The notes under the pieces: generated by a model | Database searches by the model: none | Told to the model about the DNA's origin: nothing | The model's input: only the letters and a program-made list of their open reading frames with translations | DNA from: Caldifarciminota bacterium | GTDB taxonomy: Bacteria; WOR-3; Hydrothermia; UBA1063; CAJXJZ01 | DNA: 23,974 nt | Assembly (NCBI GenBank): GCA_027073945.1 | Contig: JALTEL010000274.1 | Span: forward strand, 1 to 23,974 | Direction: 5' to 3' | Position numbers and translations under genes: made by a program | Shown here: positions 1-6,488 of the stretch, piece after piece | Layout: each line of letters opens with the position of its first letter | How positions within the stretch are numbered: the stretch's first letter is position 1

Positions 1-177
1 CGTCGCGAAAAAGGGAGCAATTGAGGCCGACTACAAGGGTGTTTAATGGTTTTTCTTTCCCCTTTTCTAGGGGTAGAAGTAAAAGAATGTCGGCGGTTGT
101 TCCTTATTTCTTTCTGTATTTCTTTGTTCATTCTAATAAAATGGTAACACATTTGGATGAATTTGTCAAGAGGTAAA

Positions 178-708
178 ATGAAAAAAGCAAAAGAAAAAAT
201 ACCAATAGATAGGCAAAAGAAAAAAAAGGTAATTCAAAGGAGCAAAAAAAGGACAGCTAGGGCAAAAAAAAAGCTAGCAGCAAAACTATGGATTAAGTAT
301 AACGGCAATGTAACAAGAATTTGTAAAGAGATAGGCATAACTTATTCTACTTTTTACCGCTGGCTAGCCCAAGACAAGCGCTTTTTAGAGGCTATTGTAG
401 CTAGTGAAGGAAGTTTAAATGATAAAATAAGGCAAAAATTGATTGAGCTAGCCTTAAAAGGCAACATGACAGCTATTATATTTTACCTACGCAAACGGCA
501 TCCGGATTTTACTGATAAACCTACAGGCTTAGTTCAATTGAACCTAGCCGGACCGATGGAAGTCAAGTTCATCAAAGACGGTGAAGAGCCAAAGCCCCTA
601 ATGTCTCCCCCTAAACCGCCAAGATTGCCTAAGAATAGGCAAAAACTCATTGAGGGGATAAAGAAGCAAGTGTTAGAGATTGGCCCCAAAAAGGGCAAAA
701 ACTTATAA
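178..708 (+). CDS. terS: Putative terminase small subunit (HTH DNA-binding)
   Basis: This 176-residue protein probably recognises phage DNA and hands it to the large terminase for packaging. After a very basic N-terminus (residues 1-37, mostly K and R) comes a helix-turn-helix at about 44-63 (NVTRICKEIGITYSTFYRWL). A helical part ending in FYLRKRHPDF at about 102-111 follows, the pattern seen in phBC6A51-type small terminases and related phage HTH proteins. The C-terminus is proline- and lysine-rich. The ATG at 178 is chosen because AGAGGT lies just upstream; an in-frame ATG at 157 would add seven residues but has no ribosome binding site. The large terminase gene follows after a 410-base gap, which supports the role. 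Function is inferred from the HTH type and position; another HTH regulator is possible. Confidence 0.7.
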   Translation: MKKAKEKIPIDRQKKKKVIQRSKKRTARAKKKLAAKLWIKYNGNVTRICKEIGITYSTFYRWLAQDKRFLEAIVASEGSLNDKIRQKLIELALKGNMTAIIFYLRKRHPDFTDKPTGLVQLNLAGPMEVKFIKDGEEPKPLMSPPKPPRLPKNRQKLIEGIKKQVLEIGPKKGKNL

Positions 709-711
709 GAT

Positions 712-1118
712 ATGGGCAAAAAAGGCAAACCCCGGGATATTTTTGCAGCTAGGCATGCATTAAATTTCGCTATGGGATATTTTTTTAGAAAATTAGCCGC
801 TATTTTTCAGCTTCGGGGCGCAAGAGAGACAGCGGGGGGCGGCCACCAGGGGCGGGGCGCAGCGAGAAACAGAACAAGTAAGCAAGCAAACAATTTCAAC
901 ATTTGGGGTAGCCCCCCCTCAGGCTGGAGGCGGCGCGCGCAGGGGGTAAGGACGGTTACCTGTAAGCATAATACTCGCAAGGTTACCTACACCCATGACT
1001 TTACTTCTACCCATGCTACCTGTACGCCTCTGGTTACCTGTATGAATAGAATTTCCCCTTGTCTTAGCGAGAACATCGGAGAGCAAAAGCATTCTTTTCG
1101 TGTACAGAGGAGGGTAGA
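712..1118. other. Gene-free gap between terminase genes, G/C-run island plus repeats
   Basis: I see no convincing gene here. An open frame exists on the + strand from 712 into the start of terL, but it lacks a ribosome binding site and its translation is low-complexity and dictated by the repeats. The stretch from about 815 to 946 is much richer in G and C than its surroundings and contains G runs at 815-818, 834-839, 849-852, 854-857 and 942-946 and a C run at 912-918, which could fold strongly in RNA or single-stranded DNA. The direct repeats at 954-1042 are listed separately. The terL ribosome binding site AGGAGGG lies at its right end. Confidence 0.6.
954..1042 (+). repeat. Cluster of GGTTACCTGTA-type direct repeats
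   Basis: Four copies of one 11-base element lie in 89 bases: GGTTACCTGTA at 954-964, GGTTACCTACA at 981-991, TGCTACCTGTA at 1014-1024 and GGTTACCTGTA at 1032-1042. A second short element, ACCCATG, occurs at 991-997 and 1009-1015. Spacings between starts are 27, 33 and 18 bases. The array sits between the two terminase genes, where a packaging recognition site bound by the small terminase would be plausible. That role is inference; an operator for a phage regulator is the main alternative. Confidence 0.6.
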
Positions 1119-2426
1119 ATGTTAGTTAAATTGCACGACGGGCAATACGAGGTAGCTACAGATAGGCATCGGTATAAGATTGTTTGTGCGGGGAGAAGGT
1201 GGGGTAAGTCGACATTAAGTAGAATGAGTTTGTTAAAAGCTGCAGTGAAGGAGAAAGGGTATTACTGGATAGTAAACCCGACTTATCGGCAGGCTAAGAT
1301 GATACATTGGCAAGAAATGTTGAAGGAGATACCTAAGGGGTGGGTTAGGAGAACAAATGAGGCAGAGTTAAGCATTGAGTTGAAGAATGGGAGTTATATC
1401 CAGCTGAAGGGTGCTGAGAACCCTGATGCATTAAGAGGGATTGCTTTAAGGTATTTGGTGATAGATGAAATTGCCAGTATTAGGAATTGGGAGGCGTTGT
1501 GGAGGGAGGTTTTGCGGCCAACGTTGACGGATTACCAAGCACCGGCGATGTTTATTAGTACACCGAAAGGATTTAATCATTTTTACGACTTGTTTATGTT
1601 GGGACAGAGGAAAAAGGGGGAGTATAAGAGTTGGCGGTTTACGTCTTACGAGAACCCATACATTAAGAGGGAGGAGATTGAGAGGGCGAGAAAGGATTTG
1701 AGTGAGGAGATGTTCGCTCAGGAATACTTAGCGGACTTTAGAAAGTTTACTGGGTTAGTGTATAAGGACTTCTCTGAGGAAGTGCACGTGATTGACCCCT
1801 TCCCGATACCTAGTAGCTGGCGGATCTATCGTGGCTTTGACTATGGGTTTACTAACCCTACGGCGTGGATTTGGATTGCTGTGGATGAGGATGAGAATTG
1901 GTTTGTATTTGATGAGTATTACATGCCCCAGAGAACGACGGCGTACTTTGCCGGGTTGTTGCACGCTCACCCTATGGATGGCCGAGTGATTGCTTCTTAT
2001 GGGGACCCGTCGGCAGCGGGGCCGATAGAGGAGTATCGGAACCATCGGGTGTTTATTACGCCAGCCAATAAGGAGATGGGGACACGGCAGTCAACATGGG
2101 TGAGGCAGGGAATTGATAAGGTGACGGAAAAGTTAAAAAGGATACCGGGCAAGGTAACTAAGGCAGTGCACCGGGAGAGAGCTTCTGAGGAAGGAGAGCC
2201 GTCCCTATATATATTTAGGAATTGTAAGAATATTATCCGTGAGTTTAATACGTATCGCTGGCGGGAGAGAAAGATTACGGCGGCTTCCGACTTGAATACG
2301 CCAGACGTGCCCGAGAAGGCAAATGACCATGCGCTAGATGCGTTAAGATACTTTGCTGTCTCTTATAAGAAGCCAGAAGTGTTTACTGATTTCCGTGACC
2401 ATCGGAATTGGAGCATTGGGACATGA
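1119..2426 (+). CDS. terL: Terminase large subunit (packaging ATPase-nuclease)
   Basis: This 435-residue protein pumps DNA into the prohead and cuts the concatemer. The N-terminal ATPase shows a Walker A at residues 24-32 (AGRRWGKST), a Walker B at 112-117 (YLVIDE) and the coupling segment FISTPKG at 145-151. The C-terminal RNase H-like nuclease has its acidic residues in GFDYGF (D241), FDEYY (D265, E266), YGDPS (D296) and NDHALDALRY (D403, D407). Both active sites look intact and the length is normal for this family. AGGAGGG lies just upstream of the ATG. The next gene starts inside its stop codon (ATGA), so the two are translationally coupled. Family membership is clear; which packaging mode (cos, pac or other) it uses cannot be told. 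Confidence 0.96.
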   Translation: MLVKLHDGQYEVATDRHRYKIVCAGRRWGKSTLSRMSLLKAAVKEKGYYWIVNPTYRQAKMIHWQEMLKEIPKGWVRRTNEAELSIELKNGSYIQLKGAENPDALRGIALRYLVIDEIASIRNWEALWREVLRPTLTDYQAPAMFISTPKGFNHFYDLFMLGQRKKGEYKSWRFTSYENPYIKREEIERARKDLSEEMFAQEYLADFRKFTGLVYKDFSEEVHVIDPFPIPSSWRIYRGFDYGFTNPTAWIWIAVDEDENWFVFDEYYMPQRTTAYFAGLLHAHPMDGRVIASYGDPSAAGPIEEYRNHRVFITPANKEMGTRQSTWVRQGIDKVTEKLKRIPGKVTKAVHRERASEEGEPSLYIFRNCKNIIREFNTYRWRERKITAASDLNTPDVPEKANDHALDALRYFAVSYKKPEVFTDFRDHRNWSIGT

Positions 2427-2677
2427 ATGAGAGTGAATTTTGGGATAAGTTGCGGGAAATAGACCCAGAGTTGTGGAATATTAAGGCGGCTTTGGAGGCC
2501 TTCCGCGTTAATGGTGAGATATTGCCGAGGGTAATTAGGGCGATAGGAGCAATTGGATGGGGGACTGGTTATGGGAAAGTGCAGATATTCTTAGAAAATC
2601 GTGTTGTTAGTAGTATTAAGCCGGAGGAGAACGATTTAATAAATAAGCCAGCTATAAATGTGGAGCAAGATAGTTGA
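2423..2677 (+). CDS. Small conserved-looking protein coupled to terL
   Basis: This 84-residue protein starts at an ATG overlapping the terL stop by four bases; an upstream in-frame ATG at 2408 lies inside terL and is less likely. The N-terminal half is helical and acidic (MNESEFWDKL...). The second half, GTGYGKVQIFLENRVVSSIK, has the beta pattern of a Gly-x-V-x-I strand followed by a turn and a V-V-x-S-I strand, loosely reminiscent of the small DUF2292 proteins. I cannot assign a function. Small proteins of this kind are common between the terminase and portal genes of phages. Its stop codon sits inside promoter A. Confidence 0.75.
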   Translation: MNESEFWDKLREIDPELWNIKAALEAFRVNGEILPRVIRAIGAIGWGTGYGKVQIFLENRVVSSIKPEENDLINKPAINVEQDS

Positions 2678-2703
2678 CATGGATAAAATTTGTGTGTTAT
2701 ACA
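2674..2703 (+). promoter_or_regulatory. Extended -10 promoter A, upstream of portal
   Basis: A perfect -35 box TTGACA (2674-2679) is followed by an 18-base spacer ending in GTGTGT and the -10 box TATACA (2698-2703); TG at 2695-2696 makes it an extended -10. Transcription would start near 2710. It has the same -35, spacer length and GTGTGT as promoter B at 13398. Confidence 0.7.
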
Positions 2704-2709
2704 GGGTTA

Positions 2710-2758
2710 AGGTCGTCAGGCCAAGAAAGCTGATGCCGCTAATGTTATAGCGGCTTTT
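2710..2758 (+). ncRNA. Candidate short leader transcript A (attenuator or small RNA)
   Basis: Transcription from promoter A would meet the terminator at 2735-2758 after about 49 nt. The leader can form a small hairpin GGTC/GGCC (2711-2714 with 2719-2722). Alternatively GGTCGTC (2711-2717) can pair, with one bulge, to GATGCC (2732-2737), which overlaps the 5' arm of the terminator. There is no ORF in it. Existence as an RNA is inferred from promoter plus terminator only. Confidence 0.35.
2735..2758 (+). terminator. Intrinsic terminator A, just before the portal gene
   Basis: The perfect seven-base stem GCCGCTA (2735-2741) with TAGCGGC (2748-2754) encloses a six-base loop and is followed by TTTT (2755-2758). 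It stands ten bases before the portal start, so read-through is needed for the portal to be expressed from upstream. Confidence 0.6.
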
Positions 2759-2767
2759 GTGTATTAA

Positions 2768-4780
2768 ATGGACAAACAAATCATCATTCGGGGAAATAAG
2801 AAAGAGCAGAAGATGTTTGCTGAGGTCTATAACCACTATGAGATGGCGGTACAAGACCTCACTTCTAGACTTGCTGACTGGGATAAGAAAGATGAATTGT
2901 TCCGCTCCTATATAAACCCCACTGGCTGGCCCTATCGAGCCAAGGTGTTTGACCCCCGTGTTTATACCGCTGTTTTGGAGAAAACATCCCGATTATTAGC
3001 TAATCGTCCTCGAGGGAGAATGGTGCCCAGAGAGGGGGGGGATGTCCTTGGGGCGAAAATAAACAATGAATTGTTGAATTTCCAGTGGGATGAGGTGGAG
3101 AGGCTGGATGGAACCCCGATGTTGGCCAGATGGGCCTTAATGGATATGAATGCCCGTAAATATGGGGCAGCATTTGCTTTGGTTAAATGGCGCTTTGAAA
3201 GCAGAGTAAAAAGAGGGAAAGATGGCAAGCCTATCAAGGAGGTTTGGTTTGACGGGCCGACATTCAGGCCACTGGTTAACCGCGATACTCTCCCCAACCC
3301 TTCTTATTCGTATATTAAAAATTGGTTCCAGCACCGGGATTACGTTACTCTGGAGGAATTAAAACGAGTAAATGATGCCGCCCGCAGTAAGCCGATATAC
3401 AAGAACTTAGACATTTTGCAACAGCAAATAAGAGATCAAGAGAAGTCTGGCGGCGATAGGCGGGATACTAATTGGATTTCTAAAAATCGCTCTATTAAGG
3501 GTTTGTCGGACTTCTTGGGTAATGACGAGACTTATAAAACGATAGAGATTGTAACTGAGTACCGTGAAGACCGATGGATTACGTTTGCCCCTAAGCACGG
3601 AGTAATTATCAGGGATATTCCTAATCCTTACGACCATGGGCAAATTCCCGTTGTGATGCTGAAATATTATCCTATTGATGACGATATATACGGGTTGTCG
3701 GAAATAGAGCCCGTCGAGAGGCTCCAGAAAGCAGTAAACGCTCTTGTCTGTCAATACTTAGATGCAATCAATATGGATTTGAACCATATTATTAAAGTCC
3801 GCACTACAGGGGTTCAAATGCATACCTTGGAGTTTGGTCCTGGCAATAAATGGCTAATGAATGACCCGACCACTGATGTAGTCCCCCTCCAGACTGGTAG
3901 TGCTGGTATAGCAGAATTTGCTAGCACTTACCGGTTTATGATTGGGGCGATGCAAGAGGCATTGGGAGAAACATCAGCTGCTGTCTCTAACCTGGTTCCT
4001 GGAGCAGCTGAGAAGACGGCCACGGAGATAAAGGATTTAGCGCTTACCAGGACAGCCCGTGATAAGTTCAATCAAATGTTCTTATCCCAGGCAATTAAGC
4101 GGCAGATGACTCTTTGGCACTTAATGAACCAACAATTCTTGTTCAGTAATCCTAACGAGCACTACAAGATTATCCGCATCGTGGGGCGGGATGCTATTCG
4201 TTATTTCCAACAACAAGGCCTTGACCAGGTTGGGCTTACTGATGAAGCCGCTAGGCTGCTTGCCTCATCGGCTGAACAAGGCGTTGAGCTTAATCCGGAA
4301 GAATTTATGCAGCCTCTCTACCCAATCCCTGTTAATGGAGGAGCTGTTCCAAAGTTCCAGGTTGAGCCTAACGGTGAAGTTGGATACTTGGTGATGGAAA
4401 AAGCTGATGTGAGCGGCAATTATGATTATATCCCCAATGTGGAAAGCATGCGTATAAACAGTGACCAGGAATTGCTTTTAGCAAAGCAGCAAGCTATTAT
4501 TCAGGCAACTAAGCCAGAGACTGGGCAGTTGTTGGCTCAAGAGGGATATAAACTGAACCTTAAAGAATTACTTGTTGATTATTATGAGCAACTGGGGCTC
4601 AAAGATGCCGATAAATACTTTGAGCGCCTACAAGGAGGTGAAAATGCCGCAGAAGCAGCAGTCCAACAACCTCTCAAAAGAGGAGTTGGTCGCCCTCCAG
4701 AAGGCCCAGAAGGTTTGGGCAATGTCCCAAACACCGGGTTGGCAGGAGGTTCTCAGGCCTCTCCTGGAGAGCAAGGTTAA
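2768..4780 (+). CDS. Portal protein (podovirus-type)
   Basis: This 670-residue protein is the likely dodecameric portal ring, the DNA gate at the capsid vertex. The evidence is its size, its position between the terminase and scaffold/capsid genes, and typical segments: an N-terminal helical part with NPTGWPYRAKVFDPRVYTAV, a central part with PNPYDHGQIPVVMLKYYPID and YGLSEIEPVERLQKAVNAL, and a later helical crown region with AEKTATEIKDLALTRTARDK. The last 45 or so residues are G/P/Q/A-rich and apparently disordered, and they lie over the start of the next gene. No Shine-Dalgarno sequence precedes the ATG at 2768; instead the gene follows terminator A directly. An in-frame ATG at 2813 (residue 16) has only a weak purine tract. 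Confidence 0.88.
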   Translation: MDKQIIIRGNKKEQKMFAEVYNHYEMAVQDLTSRLADWDKKDELFRSYINPTGWPYRAKVFDPRVYTAVLEKTSRLLANRPRGRMVPREGGDVLGAKINNELLNFQWDEVERLDGTPMLARWALMDMNARKYGAAFALVKWRFESRVKRGKDGKPIKEVWFDGPTFRPLVNRDTLPNPSYSYIKNWFQHRDYVTLEELKRVNDAARSKPIYKNLDILQQQIRDQEKSGGDRRDTNWISKNRSIKGLSDFLGNDETYKTIEIVTEYREDRWITFAPKHGVIIRDIPNPYDHGQIPVVMLKYYPIDDDIYGLSEIEPVERLQKAVNALVCQYLDAINMDLNHIIKVRTTGVQMHTLEFGPGNKWLMNDPTTDVVPLQTGSAGIAEFASTYRFMIGAMQEALGETSAAVSNLVPGAAEKTATEIKDLALTRTARDKFNQMFLSQAIKRQMTLWHLMNQQFLFSNPNEHYKIIRIVGRDAIRYFQQQGLDQVGLTDEAARLLASSAEQGVELNPEEFMQPLYPIPVNGGAVPKFQVEPNGEVGYLVMEKADVSGNYDYIPNVESMRINSDQELLLAKQQAIIQATKPETGQLLAQEGYKLNLKELLVDYYEQLGLKDADKYFERLQGGENAAEAAVQQPLKRGVGRPPEGPEGLGNVPNTGLAGGSQASPGEQG

Positions 4781-4970
4781 GCATTCTTGGGTGGACCCCA
4801 GAAAGGCAAGGAGTATAAAGAAGTTCTTTTATGAGTACTCCGTTGCTTGGGGATTTGCAACAGCAGCCCAAGAAATATTAGACTGGATAGATGGGCAGAT
4901 AGCCCTGGCTAAGAAATTGCAGGAGAAACAGCGCAAGGGTGAAGTTAAAAGTTACGCAATAGGAGAATAA
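4644..4970 (+). CDS. Small phage protein overprinted on the portal 3' end
   Basis: This 108-residue protein begins inside the portal gene in the +1 frame, sharing 137 bases with it. The start is firmly set by a perfect AAGGAGGTGA just upstream of the ATG at 4644; the longer in-frame ATG at 4572 has no such site. The N-terminus is Q/S/N-rich. The body (TPGWQEVLRPLLESKVKHSW, then a helical part ending in GQIALAKKLQEKQRKGEV) is probably all-helical and soluble. No signal peptide or membrane segment is seen. I do not recognise the family; the location suggests a minor head or assembly protein. Confidence 0.82.
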   Translation: MPQKQQSNNLSKEELVALQKAQKVWAMSQTPGWQEVLRPLLESKVKHSWVDPRKARSIKKFFYEYSVAWGFATAAQEILDWIDGQIALAKKLQEKQRKGEVKSYAIGE

Positions 4971-4989
4971 GAAAGGAGATGAGAAAAGG

Positions 4990-5238
4990 ATGTTTGGTCG
5001 CCGACATAAGACAAAAACTGTTAAGCGTAAAGGGCGTGTTTCGCGTGTGCGCCGCGGTGCGAAAACACATCCGGGCTTTAAGGCAGTGGCTGCGTCAATT
5101 GCCCGCCGGCAAGGTTTGCCATTGGCTAGAGCACGTGCCATTTTGGCTGCCCGGACGAGGAAAGCAAGCGCGAAAGCGAAGAAAATAAATCCACGCTTGA
5201 AGCGAGTTAGGGTTAAAAGGAGAGGGCGGAGGAAATAA
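4990..5238 (+). CDS. Small highly basic phage protein
   Basis: The product has 82 residues, about half of them K, R or A. It starts MFGRRHKTKTVKRKGRVSRV, followed by a helical core with GFKAVAASIARRQGLPLARA and a basic tail with KINPRLKRVRVKRRGRRK. The composition suggests nucleic-acid binding, perhaps a DNA-condensing or core protein packaged in the head; this is inference from charge and from the location before the scaffold gene. The ATG at 4990 is preferred over the ATG at 4979, because AAAGGAGATGA at 4972-4982 is then spaced correctly. The next gene overlaps its stop by one base (TAATG). Confidence 0.8.
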   Translation: MFGRRHKTKTVKRKGRVSRVRRGAKTHPGFKAVAASIARRQGLPLARARAILAARTRKASAKAKKINPRLKRVRVKRRGRRK

Positions 5239-5387
5239 TGCCGTTTCGGTCAGTTAGGCAACGAACTTGGTTAAAGATTAACAGGCCCGATATTTATAAT
5301 CGGTGGAAGAAGAAGTATGGCACCAAGATTAGGCCAAAGAAGAAAAAGGGGAGGAAGTCTCGCCGAGCTACCTCCAAGCGGAAATAG
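5238..5387 (+). CDS. Micro-protein, 49 residues, very basic
   Basis: A short open frame begins at the ATG overlapping the previous stop codon and is preceded by GGAGG at 5228-5232. The product starts MPFRSVRQRTWLKINRPDIY and ends in a run of K and R with one TSKRK terminus; more than 40 percent of residues are K or R. The good ribosome binding site and TAATG coupling make it likely to be real. The charge suggests binding to nucleic acid, like its upstream neighbour. Its 3' end overlaps the start of the next gene in another frame. Confidence 0.62.
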   Translation: MPFRSVRQRTWLKINRPDIYNRWKKKYGTKIRPKKKKGRKSRRATSKRK

Positions 5388-5571
5388 AGATTTTTGGCTG
5401 GGGCACGTTGAAATTATTAGGCCAACTCCCGAGAAGGAGTGTAAGCACTACTTTGTGAGGGTACGTCCTAATTTGGTAGAATGCAAGTATTGCCATGCTG
5501 GACTTTTTGTCGGTCCTGATGTTACTATTAAGAAAGGGCACCTTTACAAGGAGGGTAAGAAAATCTTGTGA
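5317..5571 (+). CDS. Small putative zinc-binding phage protein
   Basis: The frame gives 84 residues. The recognisable part starts near residue 24 (RDFWLGHVEIIRPTPEKECK) and contains C42-x-H44 followed by C56-x2-C59, a plausible single zinc site of the type common in small phage proteins. The C-terminus is basic. The start is uncertain: the first 20 or so residues lie over the previous gene, and the ATG at 5317 has only a purine-rich GGAAGAAGAAGT ahead of it. No function can be assigned. It ends just before a pair of hairpins. Confidence 0.68.
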   Translation: MAPRLGQRRKRGGSLAELPPSGNRDFWLGHVEIIRPTPEKECKHYFVRVRPNLVECKYCHAGLFVGPDVTIKKGHLYKEGKKIL

Positions 5572-5572
5572 G

Positions 5573-5613
5573 TTGGGAAATGCGTTAGGGGCATTTCTCA
5601 GCCCACAAGGGCT
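5573..5613 (+). other. Two abutting RNA hairpins before the scaffold gene
   Basis: The first stem pairs 5573-5583 with 5591-5601 (11 pairs including two G-U, seven-base loop). The second pairs AGCCC (5600-5604) with GGGCT (5609-5613) around an ACAA tetraloop and is followed by GTTGTTATT. They share bases 5600-5601, so they compete slightly. This may be a weak terminator, a processing site or an mRNA stabiliser ahead of the scaffold-capsid pair; the U tract is interrupted, so I do not call it a terminator. Confidence 0.45.
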
Positions 5614-5667
5614 GTTGTTATTAGGCCGGTGATGCTCGCCTTAAGAGCAAAAAGAAAGGAGGGTCAA

Positions 5668-6471
5668 ATGGCCGACGACCCACGGGCAGGAGAGAATACT
5701 GCTGAGGACCGGACTCAGCAGGAGCAGATGCCCAGCTCAGAACAAAAACCGGTGTCTCAGGGGGGAACAGCTTCGGCTGCTGCTGCAAAGCAGGAACCCG
5801 AAACTGCGAAAAGCCCTGGAGACAAGTTGGCGTTACCTGATGGCGTCCGCGAGAGGACGCGAGAGCAGTTTGAAAAGCTCAAGGCTCAGAACCGAGAGAT
5901 GAAACAAATGCTCGAGCAGTTCCTCGCTGGAGCTAAACAGCCACAGCCGACGACCCAGGGTGGGGAGGTGGAGCAATTCATCGACCCGGCGACTGGCGAG
6001 GTTGATGTTGCTAGCTTGAACAAAGCCTTCGCTGAGGCTAAGCAGAAAGCTGACTTAGCCCTAAAGACCATTCAGCAGAAGGAAGCGGAGAGGCAGGAGC
6101 AGGAAGCATATGCTACCTATCCTGAGCTCAACCCTAATAGCGAGAAGGTTAATAAGGAATTCTTCCGCAAGACACGGGCTGTCTTGATGGATAGCATTAT
6201 TAATCCTCAAGACTATGGGGGCAAACCGCTAACGCTCAAGCAAGCAGCTGACTTTGTTAAAAAGCCAGAACAGGCTGCTGCCGCTCAAGGGGAACAAGCA
6301 GGCGTCCAGAAGGCCTTAAGCCAACTTACACCCAAGGAACAAGCTTCCTTGGAGGCAACCGGCAGGTCTGACCGCCGGGGGGAAACACTTCCTTCCGGTG
6401 ACTTGGCTGAAAAGTCGAGGGAAGGCGACCTGGCTGCGGTTGTCGAACGGCTTAAAAGGTCGAAACTATAA
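5668..6471 (+). CDS. Putative scaffolding protein
   Basis: This 267-residue, highly charged, Q/E/A/K-rich protein lies directly upstream of the major capsid gene, the usual place for a scaffold that guides procapsid assembly and is then lost. The N-terminal 60 residues are low-complexity and probably disordered (GENTAEDRTQQEQMP). A coiled-coil-like segment spans roughly residues 58-85 (REQFEKLKAQNREMKQMLEQ), and a second helical segment lies around 120-150. The basic C-terminus VVERLKRSKL resembles scaffold ends that contact capsid protein. AAGGAGGG precedes the ATG at 5668; an in-frame upstream ATG at 5629 lacks a site. The scaffold role rests on composition and position, not on a recognised domain. 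Confidence 0.75.
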   Translation: MADDPRAGENTAEDRTQQEQMPSSEQKPVSQGGTASAAAAKQEPETAKSPGDKLALPDGVRERTREQFEKLKAQNREMKQMLEQFLAGAKQPQPTTQGGEVEQFIDPATGEVDVASLNKAFAEAKQKADLALKTIQQKEAERQEQEAYATYPELNPNSEKVNKEFFRKTRAVLMDSIINPQDYGGKPLTLKQAADFVKKPEQAAAAQGEQAGVQKALSQLTPKEQASLEATGRSDRRGETLPSGDLAEKSREGDLAAVVERLKRSKL

Positions 6472-6488
6472 GAAGGAGGTGAAAAGTT

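Noticed and set aside
2..46. Possible C-terminus of an upstream gene (VAKKGAIEADYKGV, stop at 44-46)
   Set aside because: Only 14 codons are visible, and another frame is open further (to 174), so the reading frame cannot be judged.
1..177. Promoter for the small terminase in the T-rich leader
   Set aside because: TAATAA near 134 has no matching -35 box at the right distance, and the CCCCT/AGGGG hairpin at about 60-75 has no T run after it.
712..1125. A 137-codon open frame between the terminase genes
   Set aside because: No ribosome binding site, translation shaped by G/C runs and direct repeats, overlap with the terL site; better seen as non-coding.
4572..4643. Longer N-terminus for the overprinted gene from ATG 4572
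   Set aside because: No ribosome binding site there, while ATG 4644 has a perfect one.
4979..5188. Frame with ATG at 4979 overlapping the basic protein
   Set aside because: The AAAGGAGATGA site overlaps this ATG and is spaced for the ATG at 4990; the alternative protein has no sensible composition.
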